Source of the DNA: Methanobacterium paludis
Lineage (GTDB): Archaea > Methanobacteriota > Methanobacteria > Methanobacteriales > Methanobacteriaceae
Assembly (NCBI RefSeq): GCF_000214725.1
Contig: NC_015574.1
Location: 682,001 to 746,000, forward strand
Length of the DNA stretch: 64,000 bases
Direction of reading: 5' to 3'
The position numbers and the translations under genes were made by a program. Position 1 is the first letter of the stretch. The number at the start of each line of letters is the position of its first letter. This document shows positions 8,290 to 16,402 of this stretch, piece by piece. The notes below the pieces were generated by a model. That model was not told the origin of the DNA and searched no databases. It saw only the letters and a list, made by a program, of their open reading frames with translations.

Positions 8290-8796
8290 ATGGATAATAA
8301 AGAAATTAGAATGAAAATTTTAGAGGTATTGTATGATCAAGAAATGGAAAAATCCCGACCAATGCCTCATGGTATTTTAAAGAAAGAGTTAGCTATTGAA
8401 TCTAATAAAGTGGATCTTAATGTCAAGTATTTAGAAAGAAAAGGTTATATTGACCTTATAACAGCCATGAATTACTATGCAGCAAACATTACAGCGACAG
8501 GAATTGATTATATTGAAAATAATGAAGAAGTTCCTAAACAAAACATAACTCATGTGAATGTCAATGGAAATGTAGAAAACTTAGCTTTGGGAGATATAAA
8601 CACTTATAACACTTCAATTTATTTAAATGCATTAATAAAGGCTATTGAAAAAGCAGAAGAGATTTCTCCTGAAGAAAAGAAAAATTTGATTGATAAAATT
8701 AAAGATGTTGCCAAAAATCCTTATGTTTCAAGTATAAGCTCAAGTCTTATTGTAGAATCTATAAAAGTACTTTTAACAAGTTTTAAACCATTTTAA
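8290..8796 (+). CDS. winged-helix protein with glycine-turn linker and helical C-terminus
   Basis: A 168-residue protein; GAGG lies 5-8 nt before ATG 8290. Residues ~1-75 form a probable winged helix (IRMKILEVLYDQEM, KKELAIESNKVDLNVKYLERKGYI, ANITATGIDYIE). This is followed by a short beta motif (VNVNGNVENLALGDIN), a pattern common in linkers of prokaryotic sensor/effector proteins, and a helical C-terminal half with a heptad-like AIEKAEEISPEEKKNLIDKI. It is the last gene of the 6951-8796 cassette, with 28 nt before its start. It may be the cassette's regulator or a protein-interaction adaptor; the family is not recognised with certainty. Confidence 0.6.
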   Translation: MDNKEIRMKILEVLYDQEMEKSRPMPHGILKKELAIESNKVDLNVKYLERKGYIDLITAMNYYAANITATGIDYIENNEEVPKQNITHVNVNGNVENLALGDINTYNTSIYLNALIKAIEKAEEISPEEKKNLIDKIKDVAKNPYVSSISSSLIVESIKVLLTSFKPF

Positions 8797-8824
8797 CTAT
8801 TTTTTTCCTTTTAGCTTTGTTGAT

Positions 8825-8986
8825 CCAAAACATTTATACGATACGTATTTATTTACCTTTCGATAAGGACGAAGTCATGCGATTTAAGTTTCAAAATTCC
8901 TTTGCAAGGATGATCTGCACTCACCGAGTTTGACTTAACCTGTAAAAACACAACTCTCTAAAATGTAAATGAAAGGGAATTGAACA
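8825..8986 (+). repeat. tandem repeat copy 1, candidate small RNA gene
   Basis: A 162 bp unit repeated at once in copy 2 with roughly 85% identity by eye. It starts with a TATA-like CATTTATAC. Three small hairpins are conserved: CCTT-TCGAT-AAGG, TCCTT-TGC-AAGGA and ACTC-ACC-GAGT. Differences between the copies fall mainly in loops and linkers, and the second hairpin keeps its pairing through a G-U change. No ORF is present. An expressed structured RNA is plausible; strand is assigned from the TATA-like box. Confidence 0.45.
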
Positions 8987-9147
8987 CCAAAACATTTATA
9001 CGATATGTATTTACTTACCTTTCGATAAGGGAGAAGTCTTGAGATTTAAGTTTCAAAATTCTTTCGCAAGGATGATCGGTACTCACCGAGTTTGACGTAA
9101 CCTGTAAGAACACAGATTTAAAAAAATGTAATGAAAGTGATTAAAAG
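8987..9147 (+). repeat. tandem repeat copy 2, candidate small RNA gene
   Basis: Second copy of the 8825 unit, offset by 162 bp, sharing CCAAAACATTTATACGATA at the start and AATGTAA..TGAAAG at the end. The hairpins are kept, with T-C-T-T-T/AAGGA in place of TCCTT/AAGGA. It ends about 100 bp before the start of the HTH-CBS regulator gene. It could also be a mobile-repeat remnant rather than an RNA gene. Confidence 0.45.
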
Positions 9148-9167
9148 AACTGAAAAATATGTTCAAA

Positions 9168-9240
9168 AAGAAACTTTTATAAATAATCATGATAAATAAA
9201 TGATCATAATTATAAATAATCTAAAATTATTATTAAAGGT
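9168..9240 (+). promoter_or_regulatory. promoter region of the HTH-CBS regulator with dyad
   Basis: Contains CTTTTATAAATAATC (TATA-like) and an overlapping dyad built from ATCATGAT and ATGATCAT around 9187-9207. A site overlapping the TATA box in front of a DNA-binding protein gene suggests autoregulation. Confidence 0.35.
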
Positions 9241-9247
9241 GGTTTTA

Positions 9248-10132
9248 ATGCTCACATCAGTCCAGAAAGAAATACTTCAAAGCCTCATAAGTTTGTACCG
9301 GAAATCTAACTTCAAATCGATTAAGGGAGAAGAAATAGCTGAGGTCATGAGCCGTAATCCCGGCACAATAAGAAATCAAATGCAATCTCTCAGGAGTTTG
9401 GGTCTTGTAAAAGGAGTTCCAGGTCCAAGAGGAGGCTATAAGCCCACAGTAAAAGCGTATCACACGCTTAACATTCAGGATTCAGATAATGACAGTATGG
9501 TCCCAATATTCAGGGATGGTGAAAAAGTTAAAGACATCACTGTTTCTAAAATAGAGTTCACAAGCATAGCACACCCCGGTGAATGTGAAGCTGCTGTGAA
9601 AGCTGTTGGAAACATCAAAGGCCTTGATCTGGGTGATATCATAAGAGTAGGTCCAACACCTGTTAATAAGCTTATACTGGACGGTATTGTGGTGGGAAGG
9701 GATGATATGGACAACATAATTCTTCTGGATACCACTGCCATAAGAAGCATGCCAAAAAACACTGTTTTTGATATTGCAACCAGAGATGTCCTTAAGCTCA
9801 AATCTTCCATGGATATAAAAACCGCTTCAAAAATTTTATCGGATGAAGGAATAGAAGGAGCACCTGTAGTTGATGATGAAAATGATATTGTGGGGATATT
9901 AACACTCAGTGATATTACCAAAGCCATTGCAGCAGGTGGAGAAAAGATTCTGATAGCTGAAATCATGTCAAAACATATAATAAGTGTTGAAAAGGACGTC
10001 ATGATTGCAGATGCCATAGAAGTCATGAATAAAAATAGTATAGGAAGACTCATAGTTGTTGATGAGAACGGAGTTCCATTGGGTATTGTAACAAGGACAG
10101 ATCTCCTTGATAAAATAGCAGGGCTTAGATAA
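9248..10132 (+). CDS. HTH-CBS transcriptional regulator
   Basis: About 294 residues. The start is set at ATG 9248 because AAGGTGG lies 6 nt upstream; an in-frame ATG at 9200 lies in the promoter. Residues 1-70 are a winged helix (GEEIAEVMSRNPGTIRNQMQSLRSLGLVKGVPGPRGGYKP, Rrf2/archaeal HTH style). A central domain spans ~75-165, followed by two CBS modules (ASKILSDEGIEGAPVVDDENDIVGILTLSDI and AIEVMNKNSIGRLIVVDENGVPLGIVTRTDL). CBS pairs bind adenine nucleotides, so the protein probably ties transcription to energy or cofactor state. The family is common in Methanobacteriales; target genes cannot be read here. A TATA/dyad upstream suggests autoregulation. Confidence 0.85.
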   Translation: MLTSVQKEILQSLISLYRKSNFKSIKGEEIAEVMSRNPGTIRNQMQSLRSLGLVKGVPGPRGGYKPTVKAYHTLNIQDSDNDSMVPIFRDGEKVKDITVSKIEFTSIAHPGECEAAVKAVGNIKGLDLGDIIRVGPTPVNKLILDGIVVGRDDMDNIILLDTTAIRSMPKNTVFDIATRDVLKLKSSMDIKTASKILSDEGIEGAPVVDDENDIVGILTLSDITKAIAAGGEKILIAEIMSKHIISVEKDVMIADAIEVMNKNSIGRLIVVDENGVPLGIVTRTDLLDKIAGLR

Positions 10133-10674
10133 ACCCTTAAATTAATTTTTATCTACATTACATTTAATTTTATATAATTTTAAATCTGAAATTCAAAATA
10201 TTTGAAGTTTCATTCGATTTTAGATAGTGTTATTCGATTTTAAACAAATTTTCATTTAATTAATTTACAAGATATGTCTAAATTTTACAGATTTTACCAA
10301 ATCGAGTATAAACTAAGAGTATAGACTAAATATCTTAATCGGTTGAGTATAGATTATAAAGATTTAATCACGATTGGGCATACGGTAATATATTTAACGT
10401 GATAAGATCTAAATTTTAAATTTACAACTATTTTAAGTGGGTAAATTTAATAATCTAAAACTAAAATAAATCAGATTATTAAAACTTAAATAAGCAAATA
10501 ATTATTAAATTATAATTTCAAAGAATTTAATCTAAAATTTATCTTAAAAATGATGATTAGATCATGTATTCTCTTTTATTTACTTATTTAAAATTTATTT
10601 AAACAAAGAAATTATTTTAAAGAGTTTTATTCAGAATTAAGATTATAGGGTGTGTAAAACTGAAAATAGATCAA
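10133..10674. other. AT-rich intergenic region, no gene seen
   Basis: About 540 bp, strongly AT-rich. It holds weak direct repeats: CATTCGATTTTA-like motifs near 10210-10245 and GAGTATA at 10304, 10317 and 10345. No ORF, tRNA or convincing RNA fold was recognised. Confidence 0.6.
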
Positions 10675-11586
10675 ATGGATATCAAAGACAACATGAGCGT
10701 TCTTGAACTTGTGGAACAAATGGGAAAATCCGGAGTTCTGGGCGCAGGAAGAATGTACAGAGCCACAAAACTTCTGGCTGATGTGATACAAGATGAGGAT
10801 ACCGCAGTTTTCCTGAGTATTGCAGGTCCTCTCGTACCCGGTGGCCTTCGAAAGATCGTAAGGGACATGATAAATGACGGTTTGGTGGACGTCATGTTCA
10901 CAAGCGGTGCAAACTTAACCCACGACCTCTTGATGGCATTTGGTGGCGACCATTATAGGGGCATCCATGATAACGATGAAAAATTATGCGAGCAGGGAAT
11001 GGGTAGAATAGCAGATCTCTACACAAAATCTGAAGACTTCGAAGTCTTTGAAAAGGAAATAACAGAAATTCTATCTAAAATATCCCAGAAAGAAAAAAAC
11101 CTCACAATAAGGGAATTTATAACTGCATTGGGCAACTCTGTTGATGATGAGAGTTCAATACTTTACACTGCTGCAAAAAAAGGAGTTCCAATTTATGCAC
11201 CGGGTATGATAGACAGCATGCTTGGTCTGCAGCTTTTCATGTTCACCCAGGATCATGAGTTCTGTCTCGACGCTTCCGGCGACATGCACGAACTTTCAGA
11301 CAAAGTTTTTGAGTCAAAAAAGGTCGCAACTGTTATCCTAGGTGGAGGACTGCCAAAACATTATGCTCTAGCATCAAATCTACTTAAAGGCGGTGTTGAT
11401 GCAGCTATACAGGTTACAATGGATAGGGGTGAAACAGGAAGCTTGAGCGGTGCACCTCTTGAAGAGGCAAAGTCCTGGGCCAAGGCCAAGGCTGGTTCAA
11501 AACTTGTGACTGTTGTAGGTGATGCAACCATAATATTCCCAATTATGGTGGCAGGTGCAAGGGAAATGATAAGTAAGAGTGATTAA
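10675..11586 (+). CDS. dys: deoxyhypusine synthase
   Basis: NAD-dependent transfer of the spermidine aminobutyl group to a lysine of archaeal IF5A, the first step of hypusine formation. The 303-residue length fits archaeal DHS. Motifs seen: LVPGGLRKIVRDMI, TSGANLTHDLLMAFGG (NAD site), PIYAPGMIDSMLGLQL, DHEFCLDASGD, ILGGGLPKHYAL, and SWAKAK, where K270 aligns with the lysine carrying the covalent intermediate. The only ribosome-binding-like AGGGTGTG (10648-10654) is 20 nt from the ATG and better placed for in-frame CTG 10660; the true start may therefore be five codons earlier, though unproven. Transcription probably ends in the T-rich stretch after 11590. Confidence 0.95.
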   Translation: MDIKDNMSVLELVEQMGKSGVLGAGRMYRATKLLADVIQDEDTAVFLSIAGPLVPGGLRKIVRDMINDGLVDVMFTSGANLTHDLLMAFGGDHYRGIHDNDEKLCEQGMGRIADLYTKSEDFEVFEKEITEILSKISQKEKNLTIREFITALGNSVDDESSILYTAAKKGVPIYAPGMIDSMLGLQLFMFTQDHEFCLDASGDMHELSDKVFESKKVATVILGGGLPKHYALASNLLKGGVDAAIQVTMDRGETGSLSGAPLEEAKSWAKAKAGSKLVTVVGDATIIFPIMVAGAREMISKSD

Positions 11587-11605
11587 AAAAACTTTTTTTT
11601 GTTTT
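11587..11605 (+). terminator. oligo-T terminator after dys
   Basis: ACTTTTTTTTGTTTTT directly follows the stop codon. Runs of T in the coding strand are the typical archaeal intrinsic termination signal. Confidence 0.45.
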
Positions 11606-11721
11606 TAAATCTCCTTAAACTAATCTTTTAATAAAAAAAACTTAGAATAATCTCTTAAATAAAAAAAAGAACTATTATAAATTTTTTTAAAAATATTTTA
11701 ATATTACTTGGAGCTGATGGT

Positions 11722-12324
11722 TTGGAAGCAGTTTTATATGCCCTTTCTGGGTTTTTAATGAAGTTATCCGATGACGCCCACGATAAACGAAATAACACCA
11801 TATTTGCGATATTTGCGGGTCTTCTATGTGTTGCATGCATTGCTTACCTTGCAGTAACCAGCGCGGATGCTGCAACCATATTCATAGCCATACTGATTGG
11901 AAATTTCCTGTCATGGAAGGTTGACAGTATAAATCACATGGTTTCGTTCATTATTTTAATGGGAATCCTTATAATTTTGGGCATACCTACAATAGGGATT
12001 ATAACTCTGGCTGTGTGTACTGCAGCGGCATTTTTAGATGAGATCGGGAACGACAATCCATGGGTTTCAAGACATGGTAAAGTGCTTGAATTCTTTTTTG
12101 ACCACAGATTCACACTTAAAATAGCAGTTCTATTATTTGCAGTCCTTGGAATATTCCAGACAGTATTTCCGGCTCTTAAAATTCCTGGAGTCCAGTATTT
12201 TCAGTTTCAAACGTTTATATATTTCCTTTTCTTTGAAATATGCTATGAAATAGCGGGTTTAAAGTTTGATACCATCTATGATGGATTTTACCACATTTTC
12301 AGGGTCTTCAGCAAGATAAATTGA
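11722..12324 (+). CDS. conserved multi-pass membrane protein
   Basis: A 200-residue protein beginning at TTG 11722, with GGAG 9 nt upstream; an out-of-frame ATG lies between. Five to six hydrophobic segments are visible (e.g. TIFAIFAGLLCVACIAYLAV, FIILMGILIILGIPTIGII, IAVLLFAVLGIFQTVF). Polar motifs repeat: KLSDDAHDKRN near the start and FLDEIGNDNPW in the middle, which look like a conserved acidic site rather than plain membrane anchors. It lies between dys and pyrF. Its last 66 bp overlap the 3' end of pyrF on the other strand. Function unknown; an integral-membrane enzyme is possible. Confidence 0.75.
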   Translation: MEAVLYALSGFLMKLSDDAHDKRNNTIFAIFAGLLCVACIAYLAVTSADAATIFIAILIGNFLSWKVDSINHMVSFIILMGILIILGIPTIGIITLAVCTAAAFLDEIGNDNPWVSRHGKVLEFFFDHRFTLKIAVLLFAVLGIFQTVFPALKIPGVQYFQFQTFIYFLFFEICYEIAGLKFDTIYDGFYHIFRVFSKIN

Positions 12325-12909
12325 CCTTCCAACTATGACTGCATCTGCAAAACGAAGTGTTTTTGCTGCATCTCCGCCTTGAGCTCCAACTCCTGGAGAT
12401 ATTATGAATGAATCGTTTCCCACGATATTTCGGATTTTTTCCAGGCGGTCGAGTTTTGTAGCCGGTGCAACGTAGTTTTTGATACCCATTTCCACACCCA
12501 TGGCTGCAATATCTTCTGAAACTCCTTTAAGAAACCTTGAAGCTCCGGGGTGGGACATTTCTGTCAGCAAAAAAACATCTTTCCCATGGTCTTCAGCCGA
12601 TTCAAGGCAGGCCTCCACACTGTCATTTCCAACAAAGCCGTGGACAATTACCGCGTCTGCACCTGCGTTGAAGGTTAAATCTGCTATTTTACTGTTTGTT
12701 TCTGGGATGTCTGCAACCTTAAAATCAGCTATAACGTTGCAGTCAAATTCTTCTTTTATTTGGGTTATAGATTCAAGTCCCTCGGCCAGTGCAAGGGGGT
12801 AACCGATTTTTATGGTGTTTATGTAATCTGAAACTTTGCCAGCTATTTTCATTGCACTTTCCATTGTGTTAACATCGAGTGCGAGTATGATCTTGTTTTT
12901 AACTTCCAT
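12259..12909 (-). CDS. pyrF: orotidine 5'-phosphate decarboxylase
   Basis: Catalyses decarboxylation of OMP to UMP, the last step of de novo pyrimidine synthesis. The 216 residues match archaeal OMPDC. The catalytic D-x-K-x-x-D is present as DFKVADI, preceded by the LALDV strand and followed by HGFVGNDS, LTEMSHPGA, SPGVGAQGG and ADAVIVGRSIY (phosphate loop). The fold is a TIM barrel. The gene converges with the membrane-protein gene and overlaps its end by 66 bp, so full-length transcripts would be complementary there. No clear ribosome-binding site precedes ATG 12909. Confidence 0.97.
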   Translation of the reverse strand: MEVKNKIILALDVNTMESAMKIAGKVSDYINTIKIGYPLALAEGLESITQIKEEFDCNVIADFKVADIPETNSKIADLTFNAGADAVIVHGFVGNDSVEACLESAEDHGKDVFLLTEMSHPGASRFLKGVSEDIAAMGVEMGIKNYVAPATKLDRLEKIRNIVGNDSFIISPGVGAQGGDAAKTLRFADAVIVGRSIYLAEDPENVVKSIIDGIKL

Positions 12910-13417
12910 GGATTTAGTATGTTGAAGCTGTTTAAATGATTTTTGGGATATTCTAGGATGTTCTATGATTTAACTGAACTGATTATGTGGAAATAAAATG
13001 AATAATTATATGGAGATAAACGCTGGATACTGGGCTATTTTGAAGCTTGATCTTAAAAAGATAAGACTTAAAAGCCTGAAACTCAGTGTCTTAAACTATT
13101 TTTTATTGGATTAGAGAATAGATTTTCAGATTATATAACTCATTTAAATAAAGAACTTTTTTTGATTCAGGTAGAATTATTCTAGGTTCTAATGATAGGT
13201 TTAGAATTTGTTCAGGTTTTTCTGCACCAATCCTATTAATCATTCTAAAAAATTTATTACAGGCTCTTCGGGAAGAAAATAGCAAACTTTAAATAGACAT
13301 TTATTCAATTTTACTTTAATTAAAATCAAGTATATTTTAAGTTTTTTAAAAAAGGTAGAATTTGAAAAATAAATTTAAATAAGGTAAAGTTTAACAAAAG
13401 TAAAGGAGATTTTAAAA
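12910..13417. other. intergenic region between pyrF and cbiM
   Basis: About 500 bp. It holds a possible hairpin pairing AAGAC with GTCTT around 13065-13095 and a short CTTC-GG-GAAG hairpin at about 13264-13273. No cobalamin-riboswitch core was recognised. AATAAATTTAAATAAGG (about 13365-13382) may be the cbiM promoter. Confidence 0.5.
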
Positions 13418-14116
13418 ATGCATATAATGGAAGGATTCTTGCCGTGGTACTGGTGTGTCTTCTGGTACGCACTTGCTCTGCCGGTTATAGCCTACGGTGT
13501 GATCCAGATAAAAAAAGTAACAAAAGAACAACCAGACTCAAAACCATTGTTGGCAGTTGCCGGAGCATTTATGTTTATTTTATCCTCTTTGAAGATGCCA
13601 TCGGTAACTGGAAGCTGTTCTCATCCATGTGGTAACGGTTTAGGTGCAGTACTCTTCGGTCCAGCAGCCGTAAGTGTTTTGGGAGCAATAGTACTTGTTT
13701 TCCAGGCACTGCTTCTGGCTCATGGTGGAATAACCACACTTGGTGCCAACGACTTTTCAATGGGTATTGTAGGTCCGTTTGCAGCATGGTTAATATGGAA
13801 AGGTGCAAGAAAAGCAGGATGGTCCCCTTCATTGGCCATATTCCTGGCAGCAGTTGCAGGTGACTGGTTAACATATGTTACAACTGCAGTACAGCTTTCA
13901 CTGGCATTCCCGGTACCAACCTTTGGATCTGCACTTGTAAAGTTCATAGCTATATACGCCTACACCCAGGTACCACTTGCAATAGCAGAAGGTCTTTTAA
14001 CAGTTGTGATATTCGAGTACATAATGAAACTCAGACCAGATATCCTGGTACGCTTAAAAGTTCTGAAACCTGAGGAAGGGAAAAAAATAGCAGCAGAAAC
14101 AGCGGAGGCGGCTTAA
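13418..14116 (+). CDS. cbiM: cobalt ECF transporter S component CbiM
   Basis: Substrate-binding membrane subunit of the energy-coupling-factor cobalt importer that feeds corrinoid synthesis. The 232 residues start MHIMEGFLP, whose N-terminal His2 and the metal-binding N-terminus are diagnostic. Also seen are SLKMPSVTGSCSHPCGNGLGA, FQALLLAHGGITTLGANDFSMG and six to seven membrane spans. A strong AAAGGAG lies 8 nt before ATG. One base separates it from cbiN; cbiQ and cbiO follow. Nickel NikM relatives share the fold, so the metal (Co versus Ni) is assigned from the separate CbiN and the closer CbiM-like sequence. Confidence 0.95.
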   Translation: MHIMEGFLPWYWCVFWYALALPVIAYGVIQIKKVTKEQPDSKPLLAVAGAFMFILSSLKMPSVTGSCSHPCGNGLGAVLFGPAAVSVLGAIVLVFQALLLAHGGITTLGANDFSMGIVGPFAAWLIWKGARKAGWSPSLAIFLAAVAGDWLTYVTTAVQLSLAFPVPTFGSALVKFIAIYAYTQVPLAIAEGLLTVVIFEYIMKLRPDILVRLKVLKPEEGKKIAAETAEAA

Positions 14117-14117
14117 A

Positions 14118-14456
14118 ATGGTAAATAAAAAAGCCATAGTTCTACTCTGTCTGGTTGCAGTAATTGTAATTTTCCCCCTAGCTCTCTACAATGGTAAAGG
14201 AGAAGATCAGGGCTACTTTGGAGGTGCTGATGACCAGGGAAGTGAGGTCATAGAATCAACAGGTTATGTTCCATGGGTACATTCTCTATGGGAACCACCA
14301 AGCGGTGAGATAGAAAGCCTTTTATTTGCTCTTCAGGCAGCTATTGGGGCCATAATCATAGGTTATGTCCTTGGTTACTGGCAGTGTCAGTCAAATATAA
14401 GAAAAAGGAAAGAAAAAGGTGACGAAATTCCTCAAAATGAGATGAAATGGGAATGA
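14118..14456 (+). CDS. cbiN: cobalt transporter accessory subunit CbiN
   Basis: A 112-residue protein with two membrane segments (residues ~7-24 and ~72-92). The hallmark loop is GYVPWVHSLWEPPSGEIESLLFALQ, given here by its key elements PW, LWEPPSGEIESL and QAAIGAIIIGY. CbiN cooperates with CbiM in cobalt capture. Its ATG follows the cbiM stop by one base, so the genes are translationally coupled. The presence of CbiN supports cobalt rather than nickel as substrate. A charged cytoplasmic tail (KRKEKGDE) ends the protein. Confidence 0.95.
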   Translation: MVNKKAIVLLCLVAVIVIFPLALYNGKGEDQGYFGGADDQGSEVIESTGYVPWVHSLWEPPSGEIESLLFALQAAIGAIIIGYVLGYWQCQSNIRKRKEKGDEIPQNEMKWE

Positions 14457-14494
14457 TGAAGGAAATACTGAATTAGACAATGCAGGAACTTAAA

Positions 14495-14525
14495 GCAGTT
14501 ACAACCCCAATAAGGGGTTAACTGC
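14495..14525 (+). other. strong hairpin in the cbiN-cbiQ gap
   Basis: GCAGTTA-CA-ACCCC, loop AATAA, then GGGGT-TAACTGC: a 12-bp stem with a two-base bulge. It lies in the 103 bp between cbiN and cbiQ and is not followed by a T-run. It may act in mRNA processing, stabilisation or partial termination inside the cbi operon. Confidence 0.55.
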
Positions 14526-14559
14526 CTATATTTTAAAACGAGGAAATACTGGTGATATA

Positions 14560-15354
14560 ATGTCTATATTTGAAACCACACTGGACGGCTATGCTCATTC
14601 AAACGGGCTTAGAAATGTAAATACATACTATAAGGTGTTATTTGCAATTTTAACCATGCTTGTAAGCTTAGTATCTCAATCACCCATTGTCCCTATCGTT
14701 ATATTTGGAACTGTAACAGCTTTAATTATTTTTAAGGCTAAAATTTCTGCTAAATTCTATTTGAAATTTATGGCAGTTCCATTTATATTCGCACTTATAA
14801 ACTTCATTTTCATGGCAATATTTTTTGGAGTAGGTGCACCAATACTGAAACTTGGAATATTCAATTTGGCAGTGACTGTAGATGGATTCAACCTTGGATT
14901 TCTTCTTTTAGCCAGAATAATGGGAGGTTTTTCATGTCTGGCCTTTTTGGCACTTACCACTCCAATGACAGAACTTTTCGCGGTGTTTGAAGACATCAAG
15001 ATCCCACAGATCGTTATTGAAATTGCAATGCTCATGTACCGCTACATATTTTTGTTCCTGGATGAAGCCACCACAATGTACCATTCACAGGAAACAAAGC
15101 TTGGTTATTCCAGCTTCAAAAAATCGTACAAATCCTTAGGGATGCTTGCAAGCAACCTCTTCATAAAAACATGGATGAAAGGGGAGCAAGTGTACATTGC
15201 AATGGAATCAAGATGCTATGATGGCTCAATAAGAACCATGGGAGAAACTGGAAGTATAAGAAATATAGGGGCTCGAAATCTGATTTTACTGGTCTTATTT
15301 GAAGTTGTTCTCTCGATTGGAACCATTCTTACAGGTAGTCTCAGTATTTTCTGA
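14560..15354 (+). CDS. cbiQ: ECF transporter transmembrane subunit CbiQ
   Basis: The T component of the cobalt ECF transporter, coupling ATP hydrolysis by CbiO to CbiM. It has 264 residues with about six membrane helices. The cytoplasmic coupling motifs are visible as MESRCYDGSIRTM (the 'A-x-x-x-RG/C' type helix) and TKLGYSSFKKSYKSLGMLASNLFIKTWMKGEQ, listed here by TKLGY and WMKGEQVYIAMESR. GGTGAT precedes ATG by 4 nt. It follows cbiN after a hairpin-bearing gap, and cbiO begins 144 bp later. Confidence 0.93.
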   Translation: MSIFETTLDGYAHSNGLRNVNTYYKVLFAILTMLVSLVSQSPIVPIVIFGTVTALIIFKAKISAKFYLKFMAVPFIFALINFIFMAIFFGVGAPILKLGIFNLAVTVDGFNLGFLLLARIMGGFSCLAFLALTTPMTELFAVFEDIKIPQIVIEIAMLMYRYIFLFLDEATTMYHSQETKLGYSSFKKSYKSLGMLASNLFIKTWMKGEQVYIAMESRCYDGSIRTMGETGSIRNIGARNLILLVLFEVVLSIGTILTGSLSIF

Positions 15355-15498
15355 TTTTAGGTAATCTAATATTTCCTAATTTTAAACGCAAATAATAGAT
15401 TCTAGGTAGATTCAGTATTTAGTGTGCTAAAAATGGGAATGAGCATCTCAAACTTATTTTAAAGTTATTTTTTGTATAAACTGATATGAGGTGATACA

Positions 15499-16338
15499 AT
15501 GAATGTTATTGAAACCAAAGAAATTTTATATGAATATCCTGACGGTACGAAGGCACTTGAAGACGTTAACTTCAAAGCAGAAAGTGGTAAAATTATTGCA
15601 CTTCTTGGGCCAAACGGTGCCGGCAAATCCACGTTGTTTCTTCATTTCAATGGTATATTAGAGCCATCTTCAGGGGAAGTCCTGGTTAATGGTAGGCCAA
15701 TAAGCTATGACAAAAAAGAGTTGATGAAGGTTAGGCAGGAAGTGGGCATAGTATTCCAGAACCCTGATGACCAGCTATTTGCACCTACAGTGATGGAAGA
15801 TGTTGCATTTGGCCCGATGAACATAGGACTTTCCAAAGAAAAAGTTGAGTCCCGGGTTAAAGAGGCTCTTAAAAGAGTGGGGATGGAAGGATTTGAGAAA
15901 AAACCACCACACCACTTGAGCGGCGGCCAAAAAAAGAGGGTTACAATTGCAGGTATTCTTGCAATGAAACCGAAGATAATGGTTCTGGATGAACCTACAA
16001 GTGGACTGGATCCCAGAGGCGCATCCCAGATAATGCGTTTACTCTATGAACTCAATGAAGAAGGTATGACCATCATCATATCCACCCACGACGTTGACCT
16101 TGTCCCTCTTTACGCATCCACAGTTTACATAATAAGCCATGGGAACATAATAAAGGAAGGTAGCCCTCAGACTGTTTTCAGTGATGTTGAAACCATAAGA
16201 AATGCGAATTTACGGCTTCCACGCATAGCACACCTTATGGAAATACTTAATAAAGAAGACCATGTTTCATTTGGCAAACCATATCCCCTTACTATAGGAG
16301 AGGCAAGAAGAAAGATACGTGAACAGGCCAAAGACTGA
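15499..16338 (+). CDS. cbiO: cobalt ECF transporter ATPase CbiO, copy 1
   Basis: ABC ATPase powering CbiMNQ. The 279 residues contain Walker A GPNGAGKST (37-45), Q-loop FQNPDDQLF, signature LSGGQKKR, Walker B IMVLDEP, D-loop and switch HD (STHDVDLVP). RBS GAGGTGA lies 6 nt before ATG. The C-terminal ~50 residues (RLPRIAHLMEIL, FGKPYPLTIGEARR) form the family's accessory domain. A close paralogue lies at 17643, separated by the NicO gene, so one set of membrane subunits may be served by two ATPases that could pair as homo- or heterodimers. Confidence 0.94.
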   Translation: MNVIETKEILYEYPDGTKALEDVNFKAESGKIIALLGPNGAGKSTLFLHFNGILEPSSGEVLVNGRPISYDKKELMKVRQEVGIVFQNPDDQLFAPTVMEDVAFGPMNIGLSKEKVESRVKEALKRVGMEGFEKKPPHHLSGGQKKRVTIAGILAMKPKIMVLDEPTSGLDPRGASQIMRLLYELNEEGMTIIISTHDVDLVPLYASTVYIISHGNIIKEGSPQTVFSDVETIRNANLRLPRIAHLMEILNKEDHVSFGKPYPLTIGEARRKIREQAKD

Positions 16339-16402
16339 GTTTTTCAAGATTTAATTTAAAATAGTAGATACACTCCCTTTTCATTCAATATCCGCACAAA
16401 CA

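Noticed and set aside
8825..9147. Short CRISPR array
   Set aside because: Only two units of ~160 bp that are similar throughout, with no short repeat/variable spacer pattern and no cas genes.
8825..9147. C/D-box sRNA pair
   Set aside because: A GGATGATC resembling a C box is present, but no matching CTGA D boxes at suitable distances were found.
13103..13285. Minus-strand 60-codon ORF between pyrF and cbiM
   Set aside because: No ribosome-binding site or recognisable domain; it falls in the AT-rich cbiM upstream region and is probably chance.
12910..13417. Cobalamin riboswitch before cbiM
   Set aside because: No B12-box-like core or complex fold was recognised; only two small hairpins are present.
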